Source: Nectonema munidae
Lineage: Eukaryota; Nematomorpha; Nectonematoida; Nectonematidae
Direction: 5' to 3'
Length of the DNA stretch: 64,000 nt
NCBI GenBank assembly: GCA_030549495.1
Contig: JAUIRK010000671.1
Coordinates: forward strand, 45,559-109,558
Each line of letters begins with the position of its first letter. Positions within the stretch are counted from its first letter, which is position 1. The notes below the pieces were generated by a model. It was not told the DNA's origin, made no database searches, and saw only the letters and a program-made list of their open reading frames with translations. Below are positions 49,301 to 59,220 of the stretch, piece by piece. A program made the translations under genes and the position numbers.

Positions 49301-51630
49301 TTTTAACATCCAAAGTGTGAACGTGTGTGAAAAAAGCTTGTGTTTAAAATTTTGCATAATTTAAGGAATATTTCAATTTGTTTTGTTTGAACCGATGCTT
49401 GTATTTGCATCTTTAAATTGTGAAATAAGCGCATATTTGTATTTGTCGAGAACAAAATTTTTGGTGCATGACTTATAAAAAATGTTAAAATGGATTATCC
49501 TTTCCAGCTGAAAGTTTTGCCTTCTATTAAAGCGGGCGTTTTGTTCCGTTTGCTCTTATAAATTTGCATCATTATTACGGAGGAAACATATGGTTTTATA
49601 GGTGAATATTAACATGTCTTTGCATAAAATTAAGTGAATTTTATTATACAACACTTTGTATTTAATAATTGCATCAGTTGGTTTAAAAAACTTTTTCACA
49701 CCTAAGATATTTTTTCAGAATATCTTTAGGTTGAATGCGATGAGCATTTCCATTCAAAAAACTAACTAAATAATCTTACATAACTATCGTCCAACTATAT
49801 AATAAATTTGCTATGAAAATAGCTTTATTTTACTCACTGTAAATTAAAAACTGATACAAATGATTTTTTTTTATTTCTATGAGATTCCATTTGAAATCAT
49901 ATAAAGGCTTTAAATAACTAATTAAATAGATAACTAACTGACAAATTTTTAGAAAAAAATATATATGATTTTTGAACAGCAGCATTATTTTATAAAAGAT
50001 ACTTAATTTTTGCGTTTTAAAAGTGATATGTTTCCTTTGTATAACTTATTTTAATTTTTTTTATCATTTCTTAACTTTTCTTTTCGATAAAACTTGACAT
50101 ACATACTGTAGTTTCTTGTTTATGAAAAGCCATCAAGTTCGAGCTTAATTTCTGGGGGTTTCCATCGTTTCGCCTAATAATAAAATAATTCCGATTCTCT
50201 ATTTTAATAAAAATCTAAATATGATTGTCAGTATTTGACTGATTTTCTGTTATAATTTTATATATTTTACATGATTAATTAATTTTCAAAAAGTTTATAA
50301 AAATATAAAATATTGAAAGAAAAGGATACTTTATTTTTATTATGAAAACAATCAGTTTCGGAGTATAAACCCCAATACTGTGAGTTTACCAATACTTCAT
50401 TTCAAAGACTCTCTTTCCATTTTTTAATTATTTTATTTACAAACTTGATAAAGGGATTTATTTTCCGAATCTGGATATTTTCATATTAAAAATAAAGTAT
50501 CCTCTTTTTTTGATATTTTAATAAATTTTTTGAATTTTAATCCAATGGCCATTACCGTCAAACAAATCATTTAATTAATTAATGATATACTTTTGGTAGT
50601 TATCACCACCGAATGAGCGGATACAAAAATGAAAGCAAAAATCTAGATCAGAAAAGAGAGTCATTACCCCATGAAAACAATCTTGAGATGTGGCATAAGT
50701 ACACGCAGTAACGTAGCCAGAAATTTATATTTGGAGATGCTTACCTAATGCCTTTGTCTAAAATTAAAGCATCAAATGCTGCTTATAACAACTCTTCTCT
50801 TTGTGTTTATAAGCTCCTTTCTCTACTTGTGTCCTATTCTTGGTTAAGGTTTTAGATTTTATCATGGTTAATATTTCTTATCTTCTTTTCCCATAGCAAA
50901 GAGAAATTTTTTATTGTAAATTTGCTTTCTTATTACAGGTAGAAGGCCCATCTTAACAAAGTTGACAATTTGATCGTTACCGTTAATGATATCAATAATT
51001 TTTTTTTTGATTTTATTTGCTTTATATTGTTCATATAAACCCAGAGTCAAAAATTAATTCATTTTAATTTGTAAATTTCAATTTTTGATGGTGGAACCCA
51101 TAACTTAGATGGAGGGGCCCGGCCCCAAGTGCCCCATAGCTGGCTACGTGGCTGAGTGCACGTAAAAAACTTACTTGTTCATACTTTCCGCAAAGCACCA
51201 ATCCTCTGTCTATCACAATGTCGACTTCATCAAAGTCACTTTTGTCAAGCCTTTGGAGCCAGTCAATGCACATTTGAAAGGAAAGTTTTCCATGTGGAAA
51301 ACAAGGACAGACCAAGGCCAATTTGGGTCGTGGCTGCATGTGCGTGAACAAGGACGCGTAGCCAGAGTACACGCAAACACACGCACACTCTCCCACTCCG
51401 TTTCCGAGATGTAAGGCTTTTTGCGCCAAAGCCGCGATTTCAGCGTCAGTGTCCGTGGAAGAAAGCGAAGTCAAGTCCAGACAGTTTACAACGAGCTTCA
51501 AGGCTGCTTTCTTCTCTTCGTTAGACATTTTTGCAAGTTCTCTCTTCACTGATTCAATCACACACCTCCTTTCCTTTTCGTCCAAAGGAACTCTCTTTTC
51601 TAGGAAGGAGTTAGTCGGTGTGGAAGCCAT
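46307..51630 (-). CDS. DERA: Deoxyribose-phosphate aldolase (DERA), three exons
   Basis: Reversibly splits 2-deoxyribose-5-phosphate into glyceraldehyde-3-phosphate and acetaldehyde, ending deoxynucleoside breakdown in the cytosol. Exons: 51630-51175 (phase 0 end), 48862-48706 (phase 1 end) and 46551-46307; both introns are GT-AG and the product is 285 residues (human DERA has 318). Start ATG 51630 sits in AAACATGG. Exon 1 gives NCLDLTSLSSTD, CFPHGK and DEVDIVIDRGLVL; exon 2 gives LKTILSVGEL and SAGSDFVKTSTG, with the Schiff-base lysine at about residue 201; exon 3 gives GFKAAGGIRT, with the second active-site lysine at about 237, and LFRIGASSLL. The 36-residue spacing of the lysines equals that in human DERA. 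The CFPHG segment is closer to the bacterial FPHG form than to vertebrate GFPAG. An AATAAA overlaps the stop codon. Confidence 0.95.
48192..48360. mobile_element. piggyBac-type MITE in DERA intron 2 (CCCTTTGAGTACC family)
   Basis: Left flank TTAA (48188-48191), then CCCTTTGAGTACCGGTGAG; the right end is CACTCGTCCTCAAAG followed by AAAAGG, with flank CTAA (one change from TTAA). A related, more decayed copy lies at about 61443-61560 (TTAACCTTTTGACGAC to CACTGGTCCTCAAAG). No coding capacity. Confidence 0.7.
48402..48531. mobile_element. piggyBac-type MITE in DERA intron 2 (CCCTTTCGTGAC family)
   Basis: 130 bp; termini are CCCTTTCGTGACCAG and CTCGTCACGAAAGGG. The left flank is TTAA (48398-48401), the right TAAG. 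The interior carries CTTCGTCTGC, CTTCTGC and ATCGTCTG at about the same ~36-bp spacing as the copies at 31695 and 54697, so it is a diverged family member. It ends 175 bp from DERA exon 2. Confidence 0.8.
48863..51174 (-). other. DERA intron 1
   Basis: A 2312-bp intron from donor GTAAGT (51174 downwards) to acceptor GAACAAAG (ending 48863). It contains the hAT-type MITE at 50706-51154 close to the donor, a copy of the GAGAGTCATTACCCC block near 50657, and otherwise AT-rich sequence. Confidence 0.85.
50706..51154. mobile_element. hAT-type MITE next to the DERA exon-1 splice donor
   Basis: 449 bp with termini CAGTAACGTAGCCAG and CTGGCTACGTGGCTG (13 of 15 complementary) and an 8-bp target duplication AGTACACG/AGTGCACG (50698-50705 and 51155-51162) with one mismatch, as expected of hAT-mobilised elements. 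The right target duplication ends only 6 bp inside the GTAAGT donor hexamer of DERA intron 1. No coding capacity. Confidence 0.8.
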
Positions 51631-51639
51631 GTTTTGATG

Positions 51640-52310
51640 TTCACTTAAAAATAGTTTTGATACACTTTCAAATTTTGAAAAGTAAGAGTAATAAACAAAC
51701 GCAATTAAACTGTACAGTTTACACGTATGTTTCTCAGCCTTTTTTCACCCATGTCCCCTTTCAAATTAAATATTGTCCTCTCCAAGGAACCTATTTTGAT
51801 AAAGTAACAACTACTAGACGGACGTATAAATATATCATGTAACACGAAATTTTTATAATTTCAAACCCCTACTTCCTTATTGTAACGTATGTGTAACGCA
51901 TTTATGAACCCCTTCCACAACTGGTCATCAACAAAGCTCAATTTTAGATAATTCAAGTCAATTCTAACTTCTGCATGAATGTAGTAATTTTTTAAGTAGT
52001 TTTGTTGCAATAACTACGTAGATAGCCAGCTAGTTGCACACACTAATCATATTTAGGATATTTGCATCCAACTTATTTACTTAGTGGCCAATTTTTCCAT
52101 CTAGTTATTCGATGTGATCGACTTTTATTTTCAATAAAAGTTGAATTAAATTAATAATGCATTTGTGGGAATGGTAAGCTTTATTATGAGTCTGTTTTTC
52201 CAAATGCTTATTTTTTCTAATAGAAGCGTTACGAAATACAAGGAAGTAAATATATGTTTTTTTTATTTAATTTGAGTATAAAACTAAAATGGTAATTGAC
52301 TGTTTAAAAA
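51640..52310. other. DERA upstream region, gene-free
   Basis: The stretch upstream of the DERA start, AT-rich with no recognisable TATA, initiator or conserved element that can be assigned with confidence. No other gene is seen. Confidence 0.45.
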
Positions 52311-52319
52311 TTAATTCGA

Positions 52320-52545
52320 AATTTAGCTTTTCTTTAATTTTGCAATCTTTTTTTCTTCTTGTTTCACTCCATCTCTTCGCACTCTTATTTCGGGTCGATG
52401 TCATTGATGCCCTTCTTCCATTTGCTTCTATTCCAGGCGTCATGACCAGTAAGACCTTTACACTTCAGATCATTTTAGCCATCTTAGCTCTGGCCTTCCT
52501 TTTTCTCATCTTTATTTCCATTTGCATCATTTTTCCTCCCACATA
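52320..52545 (-). mobile_element. RTE-like LINE tail fragment
   Basis: On the minus strand a short piece reads GLTGHDAWNRSKWKKGINDI, which fits the C-terminal end of RTE-type reverse transcriptases (pattern DLK-GLT-DA-DR-KWR), followed by A-rich sequence. It is interrupted by stops and adjoins the hAT fragment upstream. Identification is by pattern only. Confidence 0.5.
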
Positions 52546-52549
52546 ATCT

Positions 52550-53170
52550 TCATCCTTCTTACTTTCTTGAATTTTCTCTGATAACTCTTTGCAATACTTT
52601 CCACAATCAGACTGAATTGAAGAAAGAGCGTGTCTTAGATAATTATCATTTGAAATTTTATTTCTTAACTCCTTTTCAATCAAGTTCATGTCTGAAAACG
52701 CCGATTCTTTTGAGTAGGTTGCTGCCAGACAATGCTATAAATTTTGGATAATAGTAGTTAATAATAGAAATTTTCATGCAATTCGAAATATCACGAAGTT
52801 TCATTGATTTTAAAAGTAAATTATTTTGAATATATATTTCAAGTTCAGCCTTTTTAATCGTGACTTCAATAATATTTAAGCTTTCTTGAAAAGAATGAGC
52901 AATGAAGTTGTTTCGATCTTTTTAAGATTCGCATTTTTAATTCCCATCCAAAATCACAGTGGAGCAGTTCTTCATAAACTTCAAAAAATAGGGAAAATGC
53001 CCTTATCGATTGCTTTTATTTTCCTTTAGCATGATCAAGTATTTCAGCAAACTTTTAATTAAACTTAACATATGCCAATTAAATTTCGATTTCTGCCTTG
53101 TAATTCCAACTTTAAATTACTCAATTTGATCCATTAAAAAAGTAGACACACCTATCATTAGATTTACTTG
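52550..53170 (-). mobile_element. hAT transposase C-terminal fossil (SCAND3/ZMYM-like)
   Basis: Minus-strand pieces: a LELQGRNRNLIG-type stretch near 53080, then ATYSKESAFSDMNLIEKELR with ISNDNYLRHALSSIQ at 52740-52600, which is the hAT C-terminal dimerisation domain (pattern CE-FS-M---K-RSRLTDEHL). Frame breaks between the pieces show that it is dead. No terminal repeats were found. Distinct from the ZBED5-like copy at 37137. Confidence 0.75.
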
Positions 53171-53223
53171 GTGAATAATATAATGATATGCTAAAAACCT
53201 GTAAATCTATCATAATTTTGGCA

Positions 53224-53520
53224 CAAATCTATCGCCTTTTTTTCTATCGAAATGTTATGTGTTTATCCCTTTCAGGCATTTCTTTTCCAAAATTTATCGT
53301 TTGCTTTCTTACACTTCTTAAGTCAAATCGCCTTTCTTTTTCTATCGAAATGTTATGTCTTTATCCCTTTCAGGCATTTCTTTTCCAAAATTTATCGTTT
53401 GCTTTCTTACACTTCTTAAGTCAAATCGCCTTTCTTTTTCTATCGAAATGTTATGTCTTTATCCCTTTCAGGCATTTCTTTTCCAAAATTTATCGTTTGC
53501 TTTCTTTTTCAATGAATTTT
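53224..53520. repeat. 98-bp near-perfect tandem triplication
   Basis: Three consecutive copies with a 98-bp period: TCAAATCGCC starts at 53323 and again at 53421, with a first, slightly different unit from about 53224. Copies are almost identical, so the expansion is recent. The unit contains TCCCTTTCAGG, the left terminus of the adjacent TTAA-type MITE, so a MITE end has been amplified. The open frame across it (53188-53610) is a chance product of the repetition. Confidence 0.85.
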
Positions 53521-53584
53521 TCAATACTTAAAGCAGACAATTTTTATTCTATAGGGCACTGCTGTCCCATTGTGCGTGAAAGGG
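53462..53584. mobile_element. piggyBac-type MITE (CCCTTTCACGCA family) and inverted sister
   Basis: The left end is CCCTTTCAGGCATTTC, the right end GTGCGTGAAAGGG followed by TTAA (53585-53588). An inverted, shorter relative starts near 53875 (CTTTCACGCACAATAGGACA) and runs to about 53985 (CTGAAAGG). Both contain a CTGCTTTAAGTATTGAAAA block, or its complement. No coding capacity. Confidence 0.65.
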
Positions 53585-54696
53585 TTAAAGTCTATTTCCA
53601 CTTCTTATGACACTTTTGTTGGCTTACAAATTCGTTGAATGCAGCAAAAATGTCTTTTCTTGCAACTCCTACAGGGTGGTGTAATTTCCAAAAACTCTTC
53701 TTTAGTAAAATGTTTTTGAAAATAGCACTTATCAAATTGCAAGGAGAAAGAACTGCGCACTGATCTGTATAACATTAATTTAGATTTTTCATAACAGTTA
53801 TTTTAGAAAGTTGCACCTTAGAAATAATCTTTTTATTCTGAATACATCACTAGTACACACACATACACACTTTGTTCTTTCACGCACAATAGGACAGCAG
53901 TGTTCCATAAAATATAAATCATCTGCTTTAAGTATTGAAAAAGAAAGCAGGTGATAAATTTTAGAAAATCAATTCCTGAAAGGACTAACCAAGGTAGAGA
54001 GAGAGAGAGAATATGAGTGTGGTCAAACCTAAGTAGTCAGAGTCTGGATTAGGTAAATTTAGGGAGTCGTGTCTTTTATAAAAAATTTCAGATTCTGAAA
54101 AATCGAAAAATAAATATCTGAATTCTGAACACAACTGCGCCACTAAAAGACAGAAAAGCATTTATAGATACTAATTTCCGTATCTTTGACTGTAATCACA
54201 CTTAATCTAAAATAATTTCGTTCTTTACCTATATCTCTATTTTATAGGATATTTATATATGTGTACATAAAGGGTAAATCGTTCATAAAATTAGAAAATG
54301 TTACAACATGTTCAAGAGACAGAGAGAAGGTATTTTGGTCAATTCATGTTAACAGTAGTATATTTAAAATAAAAATATGTAAAATATGAGTTATACGCTT
54401 AAATTATTACAAATTAGTTTTTGAAAGAAGAAATATACACGCTGTGTGTATTTTGAGAAATAAGTGCAATTTAGTGAAGTGTGTATTCCAAAAAATATTG
54501 TAGATAAAAGGGACAAAAAATGATAACTAAAAAAAGAGCTCTTATTTTTAAATAAGGAAATGACTTACAATGGCGCACACCATTGGAATTTTTGAAAGGG
54601 CAAAGTATTATAACCAGTAAAAAGGGGAAATTAAAAATTTTTATACGATCAAAAAAGTTCATATTATGCGTACATGTAAGAAACTTTCTTCATTAA

Positions 54697-54826
54697 CCCA
54701 TTTACGGCCAATGTTCCTATTTTGGAAAATAAGTAATTTCATCTTCGTCTGCTTTTTTCAATGACTTTGAATATAAATCGTCTGCGTTTTTTTTAGATAT
54801 CGTCTGCTTGCTTGGTCTTAAATGGG
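54697..54826. mobile_element. piggyBac-type MITE (TTAA-flanked), copy 2
   Basis: 130 bp between perfect TTAA duplications (54693-54696 and 54827-54830). Termini are CCCATTTACGGCCAATG and CTTGGTCTTAAATGGG. It is the inverted sister of 31695-31822, with the same three CGTCTGC words about 36 bp apart. Confidence 0.88.
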
Positions 54827-54869
54827 TTAATTCAACATTCTTTTAGAATAATATGTAAATAGAGTTAAG

Positions 54870-55180
54870 AAGTAAACTTTTGAGAGTTGAATAGTGATGT
54901 CTCCTGGTTAAAGTTATCGAGGAGCAAAATGCCCCGAAATGGGCTTAAGCAAGCACTCGTCCTCATTCGTTCTTTCTCGCTAACTAAAATATATGGAAGC
55001 TGGAAAAGTAATTCAATGTGCGTGATCATAATCCACACGAAATCTCGTAATGGTGATAAAGGCAAAGTTGAACACGCTACCAACGTCATATCGAACCTCC
55101 TCGACTCCTCTAGCCCCAAAGATAATGAACTTTTTTTCTTCAATGTGTCTTATAACAATTCAAAAAGAAAAAATAAATGA
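54870..55180. other. Unrecognised open stretch with lower AT content
   Basis: Open frames exist on both strands (55143-54865 minus, 54887-55180 plus) in a segment that is less AT-rich than its surroundings. Neither matches a family I recognise. It could belong to the hAT fragment that follows, or be part of an unidentified element. Confidence 0.3.
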
Positions 55181-55184
55181 GCAA

Positions 55185-55586
55185 ATTAGATCTTTAGTTG
55201 GTTCTGAAAGTTTATCAGTAGTAGTTCATACCAATAGTTCCACTGCTTCTAGTCAAAGCCCAGCTCTAAACGCAAAACCCATTTCGAAAAATACCTTAAG
55301 TCTTTTGATGAACACCTCAATGAAGAAACCGAATTGTACAAAGCTTTTTGGGATGTAGAGAAACTTGGATGTTTTGAAAACTTCAACAATCTTAGGAATA
55401 TAATAAAATTTTACCCAAATGCTTACAATATTTCTTTGTGAAAGAGTAAGTGCAATGCCAGCAACACAAGTTTCAATTGAAAGAATGTTCTCTCAACTTG
55501 AACTTCTTTTACGAAATAAGAGATCAAGAATGAGTGAAGATTTGTTAAATGCGATTCTTTTTCTTCGTACGAACAAACTTGTATAA
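55185..55586 (+). mobile_element. hAT transposase C-terminal fossil
   Basis: The plus-strand end reads SAMPATQVSIERMFSQLELL then RNKRSRMSEDLLNAILFLR and stops at about 55586. This is the hAT dimerisation domain (pattern P-S-AT-QV-ERFS---I---KRSRM---LL-AILFLR-N). Upstream pieces (from about 55185) are in shifting frames. No terminal repeats were seen. It differs from the copies at 37137 and 52550. Confidence 0.82.
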
Positions 55587-56225
55587 GCTTTTAATTTGAA
55601 TAGACTCGTTTATTTTATGGATAAAGAAAAAATTTATGCTTTCCATTTGTTATTGTCTTCAATGAAAAATAAATCAAATTGTGTATATTTGCCAACAAAA
55701 CTCAAATTATTTTTAACGAAAAGCAAATATTAACTTAATTTTATTACTAAATGATTATTTTTGTGAGTTAGGAAGCAGAAGCGGTAGCAGATGTATTTTG
55801 AGGAAGCAGACATTTTCTGAGCGCTTACGCTTCTCTGATAAGAAGCGTCTGCGTTTATAAATTCTTTAAATACAAATATTCTGCTTTAAATTAGGTATCG
55901 TATGATTATTCTGCCAACTACAATGATTTCATATTTTTAACAATGTACATCAAGATAATTGAAAAAAGTAGGTTAAAAGTAAAAAACGTGAAATATTTTG
56001 CATGTTTTTTTTCGTAGGACTTTTTTAACGGGCTACACTTCGTCGAGCTAACGGAAGTTTTTATTAGATGTGTTGAACAGGTCTCAATCGAGGAGCTAAC
56101 TAACAACATTTTTTTTGTTTTTTCGTCGATTTAATCCAAAAATCAGTAGTTCGATTTATACTTCACATCGACTTATAGGTTGATAAAGACAGTACTAAAT
56201 CTTTTATAAAGTTGTTTGCAAACGA

Positions 56226-56620
56226 ATGGGGCTCGCAAAAAACATTATGGCATACCAATCAAATGATTTGTTTGAGGGAATAATCAACTATAAAAAGTTG
56301 TTCCTTTTTACAACAGCTGCATCTTTTAGAATGATGGTCATTTATAAAGTGTTATGCGTACACAAAAAAGGCAAAATTGGTATACGGAAGGAACATGAGA
56401 CATTGGACTATTATTTTTGAGTTTGTTTCAATAAAAAAGAGGTGGAGGTAGTTTTGATTGAAGTAAGACATTGAAAATTGTAAGACAAAGGAATGCTCGA
56501 ACAAAACTTTGTTTTTATGCAGATGTGGAAAATATACTTGCGAAAAATGTACTACTAATGGAACTAAGCAAGTTTATGGTACATATAATGTATGTTTGAA
56601 AACATAGATGCTATTTTTAT
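56226..56620 (+). mobile_element. Possible transposase tail with cysteine cluster
   Basis: A 64-residue open frame (56226-56420) is followed, in another frame, by KTLFLCRCGKYTCEKCTTNG (about 56500-56560). A cysteine-rich end of this kind resembles the C-terminal finger of piggyBac transposases. The upstream part is not recognised, so the assignment is tentative. Confidence 0.3.
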
Positions 56621-56774
56621 CATTTTAATAAAGCTTCTCATGATATTTTCAGTTTGAATCAATGTTTTTATATGAATGTGATTATGGGTCTCATAGAGCC
56701 CCTTTGGATTTTCTAGATAAAGAAAAACTTCGCTTTTCTAGTGTTAAGACAACTATAATTTGATCCTAATTAAA

Positions 56775-56852
56775 CTTTCAGCGTGAGTAAGGTTGGTTAG
56801 ATACTGGGTTTCGATAACTCAAGGACTTGGGTTCGATCCCGCATTAAGCCTA
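56775..56852 (+). ncRNA. tRNA-like sequence (tRNA pseudogene or SINE head)
   Basis: Contains a canonical RNA polymerase III B box, GGGTTCGATCCC, near 56830 and an A-box-like GGTTGGTTAGATACTGGG about 35 bp upstream. TGGGT/ACTCA can form an anticodon stem around a 7-nt loop TTCGATA, but the T stem and acceptor stem do not pair properly. It is therefore unlikely to be a working tRNA; a tRNA-derived SINE head is a good alternative. A lone copy of the CAGGGGC repeat starts about 90 bp downstream. Confidence 0.4.
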
Positions 56853-56939
56853 CTTTCTTTATAGTTCGATACAAACGATAAAATATTTTACTGCCCCAAT
56901 GTGTTTTAAGGGGGGGGGGGGGGGGGGACCTTCACAAAT

Positions 56940-57432
56940 ATAACTTCATTTTATACCCTTGCCCCTGAATCAATCACATTTTTTCATATAAACATCGTAG
57001 GCGGCAGGGTGTCTAGTAGACTCTTTGCCTTCAGACTACATTCACTCATATAAAACTATCCAACCTTCAGTTATTTGTTTCCAGTTGTTTTCTCTATGAA
57101 TCATTCATCAATTCCTGTAATGTGCCTGGTAGACTACTTCATTTTCAAATGAAAAGCCTATTCCACCCCCCCCCCCCCCTCAACAATTTTGGATTTTTTT
57201 AAACTAGTGTATATTCTGCAAATTTAATTAAAATATTTTCGCTGGAAGTATAGTATTTAAATTCACTAAATTTATAAAAAAAAATATAAAGTAGTCTTAT
57301 AAATTTAGGTATTTAAAGGATTGCTCGAATATTTGGTCTCCCGTGGTATTTCCAGACCACTAATTTTGAAAATTGTAACAAAAAAAATTTCGCCCCCCCC
57401 TCCCAATAATTAGGAGGATGTGCGCCCCTGTT
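56940..57432 (-). repeat. CAGGGGC dispersed repeat, lone copy
   Basis: A ~490-bp copy of the unit found twice in each palindrome arm (4955-5441), including TGTCTAGTAGACTCTTTGCC, the C tract (57164), ATATTTTCGCTGGAAGTATA and GGATGTGCGCCCCTG (ending 57430). It carries the empty LINE target (TTTAATTAAAATATTTTCGC). A G tract lies just outside it at 56909. Confidence 0.85.
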
Positions 57433-57539
57433 ACATATGTATGTATCTGTATGGTGTAAGAAATAAACACAAGTCAATAAAACTTTATTATCGATACACT
57501 CTTTACAAAAAATGACAAAATGCTTTTTTACAGCAACTA

Positions 57540-58470
57540 TTATCACATAACGAGCCTACACTTTTAATATTATTTTGTGTTTCATAGTCTTTTGAAAACA
57601 TGCTTTTCTTTTTCTAGTTTCAGTGATCTTTTTTTTCAAGTAGCTTTCTTTTCTTGTTCCTTTGATCATACATTGAAACTCTTGAAGGGGTGTAGACGAA
57701 ATAGAAACAACAATACCCATCAAGCCCATACCAAGATTTCGTACAAAACTTGTGTGTAAGTCTTTGGATTCTTTTTGATGTTGAAGATGAATAAAATCTT
57801 TTATTTTCATCTTTAATTTTAAAGAGTACCCAACAGTTTTGCACCAAAATATCAAATACGTTCGTAATAAATCTTTTTTCCACCTTCCATCTCTATAGTA
57901 CTGGGAAGTGGAGTATAGACTAAGATTTTGATCTACTCGTTAACATGACCCATTGAACTGTTGTAATATTTTACTTGCTCTGGAATTTCATCTTTTTTTA
58001 AATTTCTACTGAAATGATCATGACCATATTGATGATGATCGATACTCACAAAAATAATTGGGAATTTACTTTTTTTATCATGGTATATTGAAAACTGGAT
58101 AGTTTTTCCGTCGTTATACTTTTTTTTCTAAAACGTCAAATTTTCTACAAAATTTTGAAGTTATTTGCTTGCAGAAGAATTTTCTTATTAAGTCGGGATG
58201 AATGAAAGTCGTGAATCTCCTTTCTGAAAATGTTCCATTGCAAGAAATTCCATTGTCTAACCGAAATTAAACAACGACTTTGTTGAAAATGTTCATTTGT
58301 AAGAAAATGTTCATGATTCGTACAACTTTAAATAATCTTACAATTTGATTTCTGACGAATTTCTCAATTTTAAAAAACCTATATAAAAATTTAGTGGAAT
58401 GGTGAAAAATTGAGTTTCCTTCAGTGAACCAAATACGCCACTCAAATGTGATAATCAAAGTTTGAATAAA
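57540..58470 (-). mobile_element. Decayed piggyBac transposase, second lineage
   Basis: Minus-strand pieces in shifting frames follow a piggyBac transposase from middle to C-terminus: a GIScnGTFSERR-type stretch (about 58240), KKSITTEKLSSFQY (about 58110), QVKYYNSSMGHVNE (about 57960, the YN-MGGVD motif), then RFITNVFDILVQNCWVLFKI (57875-57815) and a basic tail. Several stops and frameshifts are visible. It differs clearly from the copies at 28675 and 61990, so at least two piggyBac lineages have invaded. Confidence 0.75.
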
Positions 58471-58900
58471 ATCAGTTGTGAAAAGTATTATAATTGAAGC
58501 TCTTCCTTTTTTAAATCACTTATTCTGTATTCATACTCAATCTCTTTTCACGATCTTGTGAAATCACTTCTATTTTTGGTTTGTTCATGGTCTTAAAACC
58601 CTATTTTGTTTTTTTATTTAGATGTGCCAGCCAGCGTAAAACGAACTAGAACAAGAATTAGCTGAAAAATTAAAGGAAAAGTTGGTGATTTTAAAGATAA
58701 AAACACAAAACGACAGAAAAACCATATTTATCCCATATTGAAAATATTTTGAATCCCTGATACACTTCCACGACCAAACTATCTGACAATACCTTCAATT
58801 TTAGAAAGTATAAATACAAAAAGTGTGAACAAATGGAAGCAGTTAAAAAGTCACAACTTTTGCTCAATTTTATAAATACATTTGTTTACTTAGAAAAATA

Positions 58901-59212
58901 TAGAGATATATCGGATGTGAAATTTTTTGTATACGCGGATGCGGATATCAAAATTAATTTTTTTAGAGGATATGCGGATATCATAATAGCTATTCCAAGC
59001 AAGCCAAAGTTTTATACTTCTTGAAAATTTAGAAAGAATATATCAATGTATATGTGTTATTATAACAATTTTGGATAAAGTAAAGATTCAAAATTTCCGA
59101 TGCGGTATATAGAAAAAAGAAAATGTTAGAAAATTGCGGATGCGGATGTTGAAACTTAAATGATTCGCGGATGAGAATGTAAAAATTTTTGCGGATATAC
59201 GATACATCTCCA
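58901..59212. mobile_element. hAT-type MITE with GCGGATGCGGAT motifs, copy 1
   Basis: 312 bp. Termini TAGAGATATATCG and CGATACATCTCCA are near-complementary, and the perfect 8-bp target duplication GAAAAATA lies at 58893-58900 and 59213-59220. The interior is rich in GCGGATGCGGATRT words on both halves. An inverted sister copy lies at 60158-60476. No coding capacity beyond chance frames. Confidence 0.92.
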
Positions 59213-59220
59213 GAAAAATA

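Noticed and set aside
51156-51637. Plus-strand open frames across DERA exon 1
   Set aside because: Antisense shadows of the DERA exon, which has clear family motifs and splice sites on the minus strand.
53188-53610. 140-residue open frame with internal repeats
   Set aside because: It is produced by the 98-bp tandem triplication of a MITE end, not by a gene.
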